From the NCBI RefSeq assembly GCF_900109465.1, contig NZ_FOAZ01000023.1:62001-126000 (forward strand): 64,000 nucleotides of DNA. Direction: 5' to 3'. Positions 53,876 through 63,045 of this stretch are shown here, piece by piece (within the stretch, counting starts at the first letter, position 1; the number at the start of each line of letters is the position of its first letter). Below the pieces are notes generated by a model that ran no database searches, was not told where the DNA came from, and saw only the letters and a program-made list of their open reading frames with translations. The DNA comes from Streptacidiphilus jiangxiensis. GTDB taxonomy: Bacteria > Actinomycetota > Actinomycetes > Streptomycetales > Streptomycetaceae. Made by a program: the position numbers and the translations under genes.

Positions 53876-55522
53876 CTATGCCTCGCGCAGCCACGCCGCG
53901 GTGTCCGGCGGGAGCGCGCCGCCCGCGAGCGGTCCGCTCGCCAGCAGCAGGTCGCCGGGCGGCAGCGGTACCGGCTCCGACCCGAGGTTCACCACGCAGC
54001 GGAAGCCGTCGGAGCGGGAGAAGTCCAGGACCTGCGACGTGGACGCGTGCCAGTGCAGCGGGCCGTCGCCCAGTCCGGCCGTCTCCCGGCGCAGCCGCAG
54101 TGCCTCCCGGTAGAGCGTCAGATGCGAGGTCGGGTCGCCGCTCTGCGCCTGCACCGTCAACTCCCGCCAGCCGTCCGGCTGCACGTCCAGCCAGGGCGCG
54201 GCCGAGGCGCGCTCGGGGCTGAAGCCGAACGGCTGCTCCTCGCCGTCCCACGGCATCGGCACCCGGCAGCCGTCGCGGCCCCGGTCCACGCCGCCGCTGC
54301 GCACCCAGGTCGGGTCCTGCCGCAGGTGGTCGGGGATGTCCTCGACCTCCCACAGCCCGAGCTCGTCGCCCTGGTACACGTACGCGCTGCCCGGCAGCGC
54401 CAGCGTCAGCAGCGCCGCGGCCCGCGCCCGGCGCGTGCCCAGGGCCAGGTCGACCGGGAGGCCGTGGCGGGCGGCGCGGTCGAAGTCGTACGAGGTGTCC
54501 GCGCGGCCGTAGCGGGTGACGTGGCGGGTGGTGTCGTGGTTGGAGAGCACCCAGGTCGCGGGCGCCTCGACCAGCGCGTGCGCGGCCAACGTCGCGTCGA
54601 TCACCTCGCGGAACGCGTCCGCCGCCCAGGGGGAGCGCAGCAGTGGGAAGTTGAAGGCGGTGTGCAGTTCGTCGGGCCGCAGGTACCGGGCGAACCGCTC
54701 CGGGTCGGTCTCCCACAGCTCCGCCACGAAGGCGCGTTCGCCCGGGTAGGAGTCGAGCACCTTGCGCCAGGAGCGGTAGATCTCGTGCACGCCCTCCTGG
54801 TCCCGCCACGGATGCGGCTGGTGGTGGTGGCCCGCGGCGTCGGGCAGGCCGTCCTCCTTGACCAGGTGGTCGGTGACGTCGATGCGGAAGCCGTCCACGC
54901 CCAGGTCCAGCCAAAACCGCAGGACGGACAGGAACTCGGCGCGGACCTCCGGATGCTCCCAGTTCCAGTCCGGCTGCTCCGGGGCGAACATGTGCAGGTA
55001 CCACGACCCGTCGGCGGTCCGGCTCCAGGCCGGACCGCCGAAGTGCGAGGGCCAGTCGTTCGGCGGCAGCTCGCCGTTCTCGCCCCGCCCGTCGCGGAAG
55101 TGGAACAGGTCCCTCTCCGGTGCGCCCGGCCCGGCCGTCAGCGCGGCCTGGAACCAGGGGTGTTGCTCGGAGCAGTGGTTGGGCACCAGATCGACGATGA
55201 TCCGCAGGCCGAGTGCGTGGGCCTCGTGGATCAGGGCCTCCGCCTCGTCGAGGGTGCCGAAGGCGGGATCGATGTCGCGGTAGTCCGCCACGTCGTACCC
55301 GCCGTCGGCGAGCGGTGAGACGTACCACGGCGACAGCCACAGCGCGTCGACGCCGAGGCGAGCGAGGTGCCCGAGGCGGGCCCGCAGGCCGGCGAGGTCA
55401 CCGGTCCCGTCCCCGTTCCCGTCGGCGAAACTGCGTGGATAGACCTGGTAGATGACGGCGCTTCGCCACCAGTCGGTGGCCCGGACGTGGGAACCCTGGG
55501 ATGTCGACACGTTCACCACCAT
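53876..55522 (-). CDS. GH13 alpha-glucosidase / oligo-1,6-glucosidase type
   Basis: 548 residues. The (beta/alpha)8 barrel of GH13 has all four conserved regions: DLVPNH near 120, GFRIDVTDH near 212 (nucleophile Asp), AELWE near 273 (proton donor Glu) and LSNHDTTR near 335. SAVIYQVYPRSFADGNGDGTGDLAG at the start and QGDELGL near 395 match the alpha-glucosidase/sucrose-hydrolase subfamilies. It is cytosolic, with no signal peptide, and would hydrolyse imported maltose or isomaltose. Start choice is uncertain: the ATG at 55522 has a poor ribosome site, and GTG codons follow at 55519 and 55516. Confidence 0.92.
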   Translation of the reverse strand: MVVNVSTSQGSHVRATDWWRSAVIYQVYPRSFADGNGDGTGDLAGLRARLGHLARLGVDALWLSPWYVSPLADGGYDVADYRDIDPAFGTLDEAEALIHEAHALGLRIIVDLVPNHCSEQHPWFQAALTAGPGAPERDLFHFRDGRGENGELPPNDWPSHFGGPAWSRTADGSWYLHMFAPEQPDWNWEHPEVRAEFLSVLRFWLDLGVDGFRIDVTDHLVKEDGLPDAAGHHHQPHPWRDQEGVHEIYRSWRKVLDSYPGERAFVAELWETDPERFARYLRPDELHTAFNFPLLRSPWAADAFREVIDATLAAHALVEAPATWVLSNHDTTRHVTRYGRADTSYDFDRAARHGLPVDLALGTRRARAAALLTLALPGSAYVYQGDELGLWEVEDIPDHLRQDPTWVRSGGVDRGRDGCRVPMPWDGEEQPFGFSPERASAAPWLDVQPDGWRELTVQAQSGDPTSHLTLYREALRLRRETAGLGDGPLHWHASTSQVLDFSRSDGFRCVVNLGSEPVPLPPGDLLLASGPLAGGALPPDTAAWLREA

Positions 55523-55563
55523 GCCCCACGGCCCGCGACCGGACCACCCCCGTCCCGTCCGGA

Positions 55564-55983
55564 TCAGGCACCCGAGCTGATCTCGGCGATCAGCTCGTCG
55601 CCGGTGAGGGCGCGACCGCCCAGGCCCCAGGCGCCGTCGGGGGCGTTGAGGATGTTGACCCAGGTGTTCTCCCGTTCGTGGCCGGGGCCGGTCAGCTCGT
55701 CGACGACCGCCGTGGCGGCCCGGACGAAGGCGGCGCGGGCCTCGAGGGTGGGCAGGCCGATGTTCGGCAGCTTCAGCTCGACCATGACGACGGGTCGGTT
55801 CACACCCCCGGCGTAGACGTCCTCGGGCGCCAGCACGTGGACGGTGCCGCCGACGAAGGAGGCGAAGGTCTTGTTGCCGGTCAGCCCGGACGCCTCGATC
55901 AGGGCGTCGGTCAGACGGGGCAGGATCTGGCGCTCCCCGGCGGGCGTGAGCACGCCGCGCGGGGCGGTGACGGTGATGGGCAT
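55564..55983 (-). CDS. Tautomerase-family protein
   Basis: 139 residues. The protein begins Met-Pro-Ile, giving the N-terminal Pro1 that is the catalytic base of the 4-oxalocrotonate tautomerase/MIF superfamily after Met removal. VTAPRGVLTPAGERQILPRLTDALIEASGL and a second strand-helix unit (PVVMVELKLPNIGLPTLEARAAFVRAATAVVDELTG) give two beta-alpha-beta modules, as in fused tautomerases. Substrate is unknown. It is divergent from a TetR regulator, with CTAG-N10-CTAG palindromes between, and GAGGGGA precedes the ATG. Confidence 0.87.
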   Translation of the reverse strand: MPITVTAPRGVLTPAGERQILPRLTDALIEASGLTGNKTFASFVGGTVHVLAPEDVYAGGVNRPVVMVELKLPNIGLPTLEARAAFVRAATAVVDELTGPGHERENTWVNILNAPDGAWGLGGRALTGDELIAEISSGA

Positions 55984-56004
55984 GGCTGTCCCCTCTCGGT
56001 CTAG

Positions 56005-56058
56005 CTAGTACGTACGTCCTAGCACTGGGTCCAGCCTGCGCTAGGATGGCCGTACTAG
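56005..56058. promoter_or_regulatory. Twin CTAG-N10-CTAG operators between tautomerase and TetR genes
   Basis: The first site, CTAGTACGTACGTCCTAG (56005-56022), is an almost perfect 18-bp palindrome. The second, CTAG-N10-CTAG at 56041-56058, keeps the same ends and length but a weaker middle. They are 36 bp apart, between the two divergent starts. Likely TetR autoregulatory sites. Confidence 0.7.
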
Positions 56059-56081
56059 TCAAGCTCGGCCGAGGAGATCCG

Positions 56082-56654
56082 ATGGCGGGGGACACCCGGG
56101 ACCGCATGATCGAGGCCACCGTCGACGCACTGCGGCGGCGCGGCGTGGCCGGCATGTCCTTCACGGAGGTGCTGCGCGAGAGCGGCGCGGCGCGCGGCGC
56201 GATCTACCACCACTTCCCCGGCGGCAAGGGCCAGCTGGTCGCCGAGGCGGCGGCCAGGAACGGGCAGGACGTGCGGGCGACCCTGGCCGCGCTCCCGGCC
56301 GCAGACCCGGTGGGCTTCGTCGCGTCGTTCCTCGCGCTGATCCGGCCCGTCGTCGAGTGCTCCGCCACCGGTTCGGGCTGCGCGGTGGCGGCCGTCACCA
56401 TCGCCTCCGGGGAACCCGCCGAGAACGCGTCGCTGCGCGAGGTCGCCGCCACGGCCTTCACCGCCTGGGCCGACACCCTGACCGAACGTCTGACGGTCTC
56501 GGGCCTCACCCCGGACGACGCCGCCGGCCTGGCCACCACCCTGCTCGCCCTCCTGGAGGGCGCCCAGGTCCTGTGCCGCGCGGCAGGCTCGGCCGAGCCC
56601 TTCGACAGGATGGCGGACACCGCCCTCGACCTGGCCCGCAGCCGCTACTCCTGA
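56082..56654 (+). CDS. TetR/AcrR-family transcriptional regulator
   Basis: 190 residues. The DNA-binding domain (about 5-55) reads RDRMIEATVDALRRRGVAGMSFTEVLRESGAARGAIYHHFPGGKGQLVAEA, the classic TetR pattern. The ligand domain is helical with SGCAVAAVTIASGEPAENASL near 100, typical of the LmrA/YxaF-type C-terminal domain. I choose the ATG at 56082, with GAGGAG upstream; an ATG at 56046 lies inside the second operator. It probably represses the divergent tautomerase gene and itself. Confidence 0.92.
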   Translation: MAGDTRDRMIEATVDALRRRGVAGMSFTEVLRESGAARGAIYHHFPGGKGQLVAEAAARNGQDVRATLAALPAADPVGFVASFLALIRPVVECSATGSGCAVAAVTIASGEPAENASLREVAATAFTAWADTLTERLTVSGLTPDDAAGLATTLLALLEGAQVLCRAAGSAEPFDRMADTALDLARSRYS

Positions 56655-56691
56655 GCGGGCTCCGGGACGGAGCGGGCGAGGCGGGGACGGC

Positions 56692-59670
56692 TCAGACGTG
56701 CTCCTGGTTCAGCGTCGAACCTGAGCGGGCCTTGCGGACCGAGAGCTGCTGCGGGATGCGGTCCCGCAGCTCCGCGACGTGGCTGACGATGCCGACCGCG
56801 CGGTCCCGCTCGCGCAGCGAGTCCAGCACGGACATGACCTCCTCCAGGGTGTCCGGATCGAGCGTGCCGAAGCCCTCGTCGACGAAGAGGGTGTCCAGCG
56901 GCATGCCGCCCGCCTCGTCCGTCACCACGTCCGCGAGGCCCAGGGCCAGCGCGAGCGAGGCGAAGAAGCTCTCGCCGCCCGAGAGGGTGGCCGTGTCGCG
57001 GTACTGGCCCGTCCACGCGTCCAGCACCTGCAGGCCGAGCCCGGAGCGGGCGTTGCCGCGGACGCGGGCGTCACTGTGCTCCAGGGTGTAGCGGCCACCG
57101 GACATGATCCGCAGGCGGGCTCCGGCCGCGGCCGCGACCTGCTCCAGACGGGCGGCGAGCACGTAGTTCTCCAGCGACATGCGCAGCTCGTTGCTCCGGC
57201 TGGTGCCGGCCACCAACTGGGACAGCTCCGTCGCCGTGGCGAGCTCGGCCGCGTACGGTTGCAGCCGCTCCACGTCGCCCGCCAGGCGGGCCGCCAGCCG
57301 GGCCAGATCCGCGACACGGGCGGACGCGGCACGCTCCGCCGCGTGCGCCTCCAGCAGCGCGTGCTCCACGGCCTCGTCGGCCGAGCGGGCGGTCGCCACG
57401 TCCGCGGCGGGCAGGGCCGCGGCCGCGGTGAGCTGCGGATCGGCGACCTGGGCCCGGGCGCGGGACAGCTGCGCGGCGTGGCCTGCCACGGCCGCGCGCA
57501 GCTGCTCCAGCCGGGTGGGTGAGAGGGCCGCCGCCCAGGCTGCGGCCATGTCGGCGAAGCCCGCCGCGGCGCACTCCCGCTCGGCGGCGGCCCGCGCCGT
57601 GACGGCCGCCTGTGCCGCCGCCTCGGCGGCGGTGACCGCGTCGGCCGCGCGACCGAGCGCCGCCGCCTCCCGCGACAGCTGCTCGATCCGCTCCGCGACC
57701 GACCGCGCGCCCGCGCGGGCCTCGGCGAGCCGCGTGTCGAGCCCGGCGCGCTCGGCCGCCAGCCGCACCAGCGCGGCCTCGGCCTTCGCGGCGGCGGTCT
57801 GCGCGGCGGAGAGCCGCTCGCTGCGCCGCTCGTGCTCCTGCTCCAGCCGCTCCAGCCGCTGCGCGGCGGCGACGGCCGCCGCCTGGGCGCGCTCGACCAT
57901 GCTCTGCTCGGTGCGCAGCGCGGCGACCTCGGCCAGCAGCTCGGCCTGCGGGGCCTCCCCGGCCCGGGCCCGCGCGGCCGACGCCTCCGCAGCGAGGCGG
58001 GCGACCTCCGCCCCGGCGTCGGTGGCGCGCTGATCCAGCGCCCGGAAGGCGGCCTCCGCCGTCCGCTCCTGATCCGGCGTCACCTGGTCCGGAGCGGCGA
58101 CGGCCGGGGCCGGGTGCTCCGTCCCGCCGCAGACCGCGCACGGCGCGCCCGGCGTCAGGCGCGCGGCGAGCTCGGCGGCCATGCCCTCGATCCGGCGCTG
58201 CTGCAGGCCGAGCCAGTACTGCTGTGCGTCGAGCGCGCCGTCCCGCAGGCCGAGGTGGTGCTCGCGCGCCACCTCGTGCCGCGCCGTGAGGGCGTCACGC
58301 CGCCCCGCCGCCCCGGCCCGCTCCACGGCGGCGCCCAGCCGCTCCTCCACCCCCTGCCGCCGCGCGGCGACCTCCCGGGCCTCGTCGATCCCCTGCTGCG
58401 CCTCCGCCCTGACGGCCGGCCAGCCCGCCAGCCAGGACCCGGCGTCCTCGCGCGCCTCCTCCGCCGCCTCGAACTGCCGCTGCGCCCGCTCCGCCTCCTG
58501 CCCGACGACCTCGAACCGCCGCTCTGCGTCCAGCAGCGCCCGCAGCCCACCGACGGCCCCGTACGCCGCCTGCTCGTCCGCGCGCAGCGCGGCTGCGGTG
58601 GGGAGCGCGGCTGCGCCGAGTGCGGCGAGGGTGCGGGTGCGTTCGGAGGCGGCATGGGTGGCGGCCTGGTCCGCGTCCGCGGACTGGCGGAGGACCGGTC
58701 CGACGGAGGCGGCGCGTTCGGCCTGCGTCAGGCGCTCCTCACGCTCGCGCTGCCCCGGCTCCGCCGCGGCCAGGGCGGCCAGCGCCTCCACCGCGCGCCG
58801 GTGCTCCGACTGCCGGGCCTGGAGCGCCTCCACGTCCCGCAGGAGGGCGGCGCCCTGCGCGCGACGCGCGCCGACCAGCTCGCGGCGCACCTCGGCGACC
58901 TCGCGCCGCAGCGCGGCCTCTTCGCGCAGCGCCGCCGCCCACGCCAGCAGCTCCGCGGCGGAGGCGTCCGGCGCGGGCGGCTCCGCCGCAGCAGACCCCG
59001 CCGCCTCCTGGAGGCGTTCCAGCGAGGCGGCGATGTCGGCCCGGACGGACTGCGTCTCCTTCTCGCAGCGCTGCCGGTGCTCGGCGAGCCACGCCTCGAC
59101 GTGGCCGAAGCGGCGGGTGTCGAACAGGCGGCCCAGCAGCTCCCGCCGGTCCTGCGCGTTCGCCTGCAGGAAGCGGGCGAAATCCCCCTGCGGCAGCAGC
59201 ACGACCTGGGTGAACTGGTCCCGGCTCATGCCGATCAGGTCCAGCAGCTCGGCGCCGATCTCCTGGTGCGAGCCGCTGCGCGGCCGCCAGGCGTCGTCCT
59301 CGGCGGACCACTCGCTCAGCAGGGTCTGCGCCTTGACCGGCGTCAGGCCCTCGCCGCGCTGCTTGGGGCGCATCTGCTCCGGGCTGCGCTGGATCAGCAG
59401 CCGTCGGCCGCCGAGGGTGAGCTCCAGCTCGACCCGGGTGAGCACGGACGCGTCCGCGTGGTCGCTGCGCAGCCCGCGCCCGGCCCGGCCGCGGCTGCCG
59501 GGCACGGAGCCGTACAGGGCGAAGCAGACCGCGTCCAGGACGCTGGTCTTGCCGGCGCCCGTGGGGCCCGTCAGCAGGAAGAGACCACCGGAGGCGAGCG
59601 CGTCGAAGTCGACGCGCTCCTCGGCGCCGAACGGGCCGAAGGCGGTGACGGTCAGCTTGTGCAGGCGCAT
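56692..59670 (-). CDS. sbcC: SbcC exonuclease subunit (SMC-like ATPase)
   Basis: 992 residues. Walker A is LLTGPTGAGKTSVLDAVCFALYG near 33-55. Two long Ala/Arg/Glu-rich coiled coils (about 190-500 and 525-830) flank a zinc hook CAVCGG near 508-513. The C-terminal lobe has the ABC signature TLSGGESFFASLALALGLADVV near 898 and Walker B PLDTLFVDEGFGTLD near 927. With SbcD it forms the MR-type complex that cuts hairpins and double-strand-break ends. The ATG at 59670 shares one base with the sbcD stop, so the pair is translationally coupled. Confidence 0.95.
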   Translation of the reverse strand: MRLHKLTVTAFGPFGAEERVDFDALASGGLFLLTGPTGAGKTSVLDAVCFALYGSVPGSRGRAGRGLRSDHADASVLTRVELELTLGGRRLLIQRSPEQMRPKQRGEGLTPVKAQTLLSEWSAEDDAWRPRSGSHQEIGAELLDLIGMSRDQFTQVVLLPQGDFARFLQANAQDRRELLGRLFDTRRFGHVEAWLAEHRQRCEKETQSVRADIAASLERLQEAAGSAAAEPPAPDASAAELLAWAAALREEAALRREVAEVRRELVGARRAQGAALLRDVEALQARQSEHRRAVEALAALAAAEPGQREREERLTQAERAASVGPVLRQSADADQAATHAASERTRTLAALGAAALPTAAALRADEQAAYGAVGGLRALLDAERRFEVVGQEAERAQRQFEAAEEAREDAGSWLAGWPAVRAEAQQGIDEAREVAARRQGVEERLGAAVERAGAAGRRDALTARHEVAREHHLGLRDGALDAQQYWLGLQQRRIEGMAAELAARLTPGAPCAVCGGTEHPAPAVAAPDQVTPDQERTAEAAFRALDQRATDAGAEVARLAAEASAARARAGEAPQAELLAEVAALRTEQSMVERAQAAAVAAAQRLERLEQEHERRSERLSAAQTAAAKAEAALVRLAAERAGLDTRLAEARAGARSVAERIEQLSREAAALGRAADAVTAAEAAAQAAVTARAAAERECAAAGFADMAAAWAAALSPTRLEQLRAAVAGHAAQLSRARAQVADPQLTAAAALPAADVATARSADEAVEHALLEAHAAERAASARVADLARLAARLAGDVERLQPYAAELATATELSQLVAGTSRSNELRMSLENYVLAARLEQVAAAAGARLRIMSGGRYTLEHSDARVRGNARSGLGLQVLDAWTGQYRDTATLSGGESFFASLALALGLADVVTDEAGGMPLDTLFVDEGFGTLDPDTLEEVMSVLDSLRERDRAVGIVSHVAELRDRIPQQLSVRKARSGSTLNQEHV

Positions 59671-60839
59671 CAGATCTCCCCGCCCGCGGCGCGCGCCGCC
59701 GCCTCGACGGCCTCGACAAGCAGCGTCGACTCCGCCGCCGTGGCCGCCGCGCCGCGCACGTGGCGGACGAAGCCGAGTGCCACCGCGCCGTCGTCCCGGC
59801 CTCGGACGCGCGCGCCGTAGCTGTGCAGGCCGTCGTCCTCCCGGCCCTGGGGCTCGAAGGAGAGCTGCAGGGTGTGCGGGAAGCGCACCCGCAGCCGCTC
59901 CATCGCCTGCGGCGGGCGGGCGGCGTCGGTCAGGGTGGCCTGCACCCAGCACTCCTCGGCGGCCTCGTGGGCGTCCTGCGTCAGCAGCTCCTCCAGCTCG
60001 CCGCGGATGCGCGCGAGGGGGCGGGGGACCGGGCAGTCGATCCGCCGGGCGTCGACCTCGCCGGACGGGCCGAGCTCGACCAGCCACATCGTCTTGCGCT
60101 GGTCGGCCTCGGAGAAGGAGTACGCCAGCGGGGAGCCGCTGTAGCGGACCCGCTCGTTGATCGTCTGACACCCGTGCAGATGGCCCAGGGCGGCGTAGTC
60201 GACGCCCTCGAAGACCGAAGCCGGGACGCTCGGCACGCCGCCGACCGCGATGTCACGCTCGCTGTCGCAGGCCTCGCCGCCGATGACGAAGGCGTGCGCG
60301 AGCACCACCGAGCGGACCTGCCCGCCCTCGGCGCGGCGCGCCGCGAGGTCGGCCCGGACGGCGTCCATCGCGGCGGTGAGCACGGCCGTGTGGCTCACCT
60401 CCTCCGCGCCCAGCTGCCGGCGCACCAGCGCGGGCTCCAGGTACGGCAGCCCGTAGACGGCGACCTCGCCGTGGGCGTCCCGCAGCAGCACCGGCGCGGC
60501 CAGCGCCTCCGGCTCCGGCGCCGTCCGCAGGTGCACGCCCGCGCGGGCCACCAGCCCGGCCCCGACCCCGAGCCGCTGCGCGCTGTCGTGGTTGCCGCTG
60601 ATCAGCACGACCGGCACGCCGAGGGCGGCCAGGGCGTGCAGCGCCTCGTCGAACAGCTCCACGGCGCCCAGGCTGGGCACGGCGCGGTCGTAGACGTCCC
60701 CGGCGACGAGCACTGCGTCGACCTGCTCGGCCTCGGCGGTCTGCACGAGGTGCCGAAGGAACGCCCGTTGGGCCGGGAGGAGGTTCTCCCGGTGGAGCGA
60801 GCGGCCCAGATGCCAGTCGGAGGTGTGCAGGAAGCGCAT
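59670..60839 (-). CDS. sbcD: SbcD exonuclease subunit (Mre11-like)
   Basis: 389 residues. The calcineurin-like phosphoesterase domain shows all metal blocks in order: FLHTSDWHLGR at 3-13, AGDVYDRAVPS near 46, ISGNHDSAQRLG near 79, VVLAHAFVIGG near 179 and ALGHLHGCQ near 215. The C-terminal part includes the SbcD capping and SbcC-binding domains (YSGSPLAYSFSEADQRKTMWLVEL). Mn-dependent nuclease of the SbcCD complex. First gene of the two-gene operon. Confidence 0.95.
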   Translation of the reverse strand: MRFLHTSDWHLGRSLHRENLLPAQRAFLRHLVQTAEAEQVDAVLVAGDVYDRAVPSLGAVELFDEALHALAALGVPVVLISGNHDSAQRLGVGAGLVARAGVHLRTAPEPEALAAPVLLRDAHGEVAVYGLPYLEPALVRRQLGAEEVSHTAVLTAAMDAVRADLAARRAEGGQVRSVVLAHAFVIGGEACDSERDIAVGGVPSVPASVFEGVDYAALGHLHGCQTINERVRYSGSPLAYSFSEADQRKTMWLVELGPSGEVDARRIDCPVPRPLARIRGELEELLTQDAHEAAEECWVQATLTDAARPPQAMERLRVRFPHTLQLSFEPQGREDDGLHSYGARVRGRDDGAVALGFVRHVRGAAATAAESTLLVEAVEAAARAAGGEI

Positions 60840-60932
60840 GGCTCACGACAGTAACGGCTGCCACCGACAGCCACGGACCGGTCCGCCTCGGCGGGCCCGT
60901 CGGACCGGGCCCCCGTGGGGGACCGGACCGGC

Positions 60933-61331
60933 TCAGGGTTCCCTGACGGCCTCGACGAAGCCGGCCGCCACGGCGTGCTGGAGGCGGGCGCTGCGGGCGC
61001 GGGCGATGGGTCCGGAGAGTGGTTTCGGGGGCGGGAAGTAGAGCAGCAGGTAGGCGTCCATGACCCCGAGGGTCTGGGCGAGGGCGTCGGGTTCGTCGGA
61101 GTGGCCGCGGACCAGCTGGTTGCCGATGGCGCGGGCCGGTCGGGGGTCGAATCGGTCCTGGTGGAGGGCGTCGCGCAGCTGCCCCGCCATGGGGGTGAGC
61201 AACTCCGTGAGCTGATCGCGCGTCAGATCGCTCCGCGTGGCCGGGAAGAGCGCGCGGCTCCAGATCGCCGCGAAGCTCCCGACAGCGGTCGGGACGTCTG
61301 AGGTTGATGGCACGGGGGAGAGGCTACTCAT
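60933..61331 (-). CDS. Stand-alone domain resembling the N-terminus of streptomycete GGDEF/EAL proteins
   Basis: 132 residues, entirely helical. The segments FAAIWSRALFPATRSDLTRDQLTELL, LRDALHQDRFDPRPARAIGNQLVRGH, ALAQTLGVMDAYLLLYF and RSARLQHAVAAGFVEAVRE resemble, from my memory of the family, the region that precedes the PAS-GGDEF-EAL modules in streptomycete cyclic-di-GMP enzymes. Here it ends with a stop just where the linker to those modules would begin, and no GGDEF or EAL sequence follows. It is either a free-standing sensor domain or a truncated remnant. GACGAT six bases before the ATG, with no Shine-Dalgarno, suggests a leaderless mRNA. Confidence 0.65.
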   Translation of the reverse strand: MSSLSPVPSTSDVPTAVGSFAAIWSRALFPATRSDLTRDQLTELLTPMAGQLRDALHQDRFDPRPARAIGNQLVRGHSDEPDALAQTLGVMDAYLLLYFPPPKPLSGPIARARSARLQHAVAAGFVEAVREP

Positions 61332-61404
61332 CGGATGATCGTCAAGTAAGAGGTGGGGTCATATGGCGTGGGCACATCATCAAGGATCCACCGTCTGTGT
61401 GAAC

Positions 61405-61447
61405 GGCCCGTGCCGCCCCGACCAGGAGGAACGGGGCGGCACGGGCC
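61405..61447. terminator. Strong terminator downstream of the MFS gene
   Basis: GGCCCGTGCCGCCCCG and CGGGGCGGCACGGGCC form a perfect 16-bp stem with an 11-base loop, 33 bp past the leftward stop at 61481. Confidence 0.88.
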
Positions 61448-61480
61448 ATGCGGGCACGATCCGTGCCCGTTCTCGCTGTC

Positions 61481-63010
61481 TCAGTTCTTGACGGACTGCT
61501 CCTCGCGCTCCGGCGCGTCGGTCGTGGCGGTCGCGTCGGCCGTGCCGCCGGAGGCGACCGGGGCACCCAGCGGCTTGTGCGCCTTGCTGAGGCCCAGCAG
61601 GGCGACCGGGACGGTCAGCAGCAGGGCGGACATGCCGATCACGAAGCTCATCGTGAACTGGCTCTCCTGCGGCAGTGGCGGCACGCCCGCGGGCAGGCCC
61701 TGGATCAGCTTGGACGCCAGCAGCGAGGTGACCACCGCGGAGGCGATCGAGCTGCCGACCGAGCGGGAGATGGAGTTGATGCCGTTGGCGATGCCGGTCT
61801 GCTCCAGCGGGACGCTGGCGGCGATCAGGGCCGGCATGGACGCGTAGCCGAAGGCGATCGAGGTGCCGGTGAGCAGGCCGGCCAGGATCACGCCGGCGCT
61901 GTTGCCGTGCGAGAACGCGAGCCAGGCGAAGCCGACGGAGCCGATCACGGCGCCGATGGCGAGCGTGTAGCGGGCGCTGATCCGGCGGACCAGGATGCCG
62001 CCGATCGGCGCGGCGATCAGGGCGATGAGCGAGCTCGGCAGCAGGTACTCGACGGAGGCCCGCAGCACGGACGCGGTGAACCCGTAGCCGGCGATCTGCT
62101 GCGGCATCTGCACCAGGTAGGAGATGCCGATGAACTGCGCGAACGACGCGAACCCGATGAAGAGGCCGGAAAGGTTGGTGAAGGCGACCTGGCGGTGGGT
62201 GAACATCTGCAGGTCCACCAGCGGCGAGGCGACCTTGCGCTCGACCAGCACCCACAGCACCGCGACGACGGCGGAGCCGGCGAAGCAGCCGAGCGTCTTG
62301 CTGGAGGTCCAGCCCCAGTCGTGGCCCTGGGAGATGCCGAGCAGCAGCAGGACCAGGAAGCCGGCCAGGGTCAGCGTGCCGAGGTAGTCGATCCGTCCGC
62401 CCGAGGCGTGGCCGCGGTTCGGGACCAGGAACACGACGGCGACGAGCGCCAGCACGGACAGGGCGGTGGAGACCCAGAAGACCGAGTGGTAGTTCGGGTT
62501 CGAGCCCTGCGTGAGCAGACCGGTGATCACCAGCGACAGGCCGGAGCCGAACGCCAGGGTGCTGCTGACCAGGGCCATCGCGCCGTGCAGCTTCTCGTGC
62601 GGCACCTGGTCACGGATGATCGACAGCGCCAGCGGGAAGATCGCCGTCGCGGAGCCCTGCAGCACGCGGCCGATGATCAGCAGCGTCAGCGAGGTCGTGG
62701 TCGCGGCCAGCAGCGAACCGGCCACCATGACGCCGAGGACGGCGATCAGGGTCTGCTTCTTGCCGTAGAGGTCGCCGACGCGGCCCAGCAGCGGGGTGAA
62801 GACAGCGGCGGACAGCAGGGTGGCGGTGGTCACCCAGCTGACGCCGGAGCTGCTCGCGTGCAGGTCGCGGGCGAGCAGCGACAGGATCGGGACGACCTGG
62901 GTCTGGGCCATCGAGACGACCATCGCCGCGAGGCCCAGGGCGAGGATCAGGGGCGTGCTGCCGCGCCGTGCGGTGGGCGCGGCGGCGCTCGCGGACAGGG
63001 GGGTGCTCAT
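61481..63010 (-). CDS. MFS transporter, 14-TMS DHA2 (EmrB/QacA) type
   Basis: 509 residues with about fourteen hydrophobic segments. Motif A appears as LLGRVGDLYGKKQTLI near 73-88, and motif C in LAFGSGLSLVITGLL near 150. VVSMAQTQVVPILSLLARDLHASSSGVSWVTTATLL at 31-66 is the usual DHA2 opening. DHA2 proteins expel drugs or natural products by proton antiport. The acidic/Thr tail (TADATATTDAPEREEQ) is cytoplasmic. A perfect palindrome lies 36 bp upstream of the start, suggesting repression by a regulator outside this window. Confidence 0.92.
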   Translation of the reverse strand: MSTPLSASAAAPTARRGSTPLILALGLAAMVVSMAQTQVVPILSLLARDLHASSSGVSWVTTATLLSAAVFTPLLGRVGDLYGKKQTLIAVLGVMVAGSLLAATTTSLTLLIIGRVLQGSATAIFPLALSIIRDQVPHEKLHGAMALVSSTLAFGSGLSLVITGLLTQGSNPNYHSVFWVSTALSVLALVAVVFLVPNRGHASGGRIDYLGTLTLAGFLVLLLLGISQGHDWGWTSSKTLGCFAGSAVVAVLWVLVERKVASPLVDLQMFTHRQVAFTNLSGLFIGFASFAQFIGISYLVQMPQQIAGYGFTASVLRASVEYLLPSSLIALIAAPIGGILVRRISARYTLAIGAVIGSVGFAWLAFSHGNSAGVILAGLLTGTSIAFGYASMPALIAASVPLEQTGIANGINSISRSVGSSIASAVVTSLLASKLIQGLPAGVPPLPQESQFTMSFVIGMSALLLTVPVALLGLSKAHKPLGAPVASGGTADATATTDAPEREEQSVKN

Positions 63011-63045
63011 GGAGCTGGCGTCCTTCGGAAATAGTTCAGTACATG

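Noticed and set aside
56046..56081. Earlier ATG for the TetR gene
   Set aside because: It lies inside the second operator and has no Shine-Dalgarno, whereas GAGGAG precedes the ATG at 56082.
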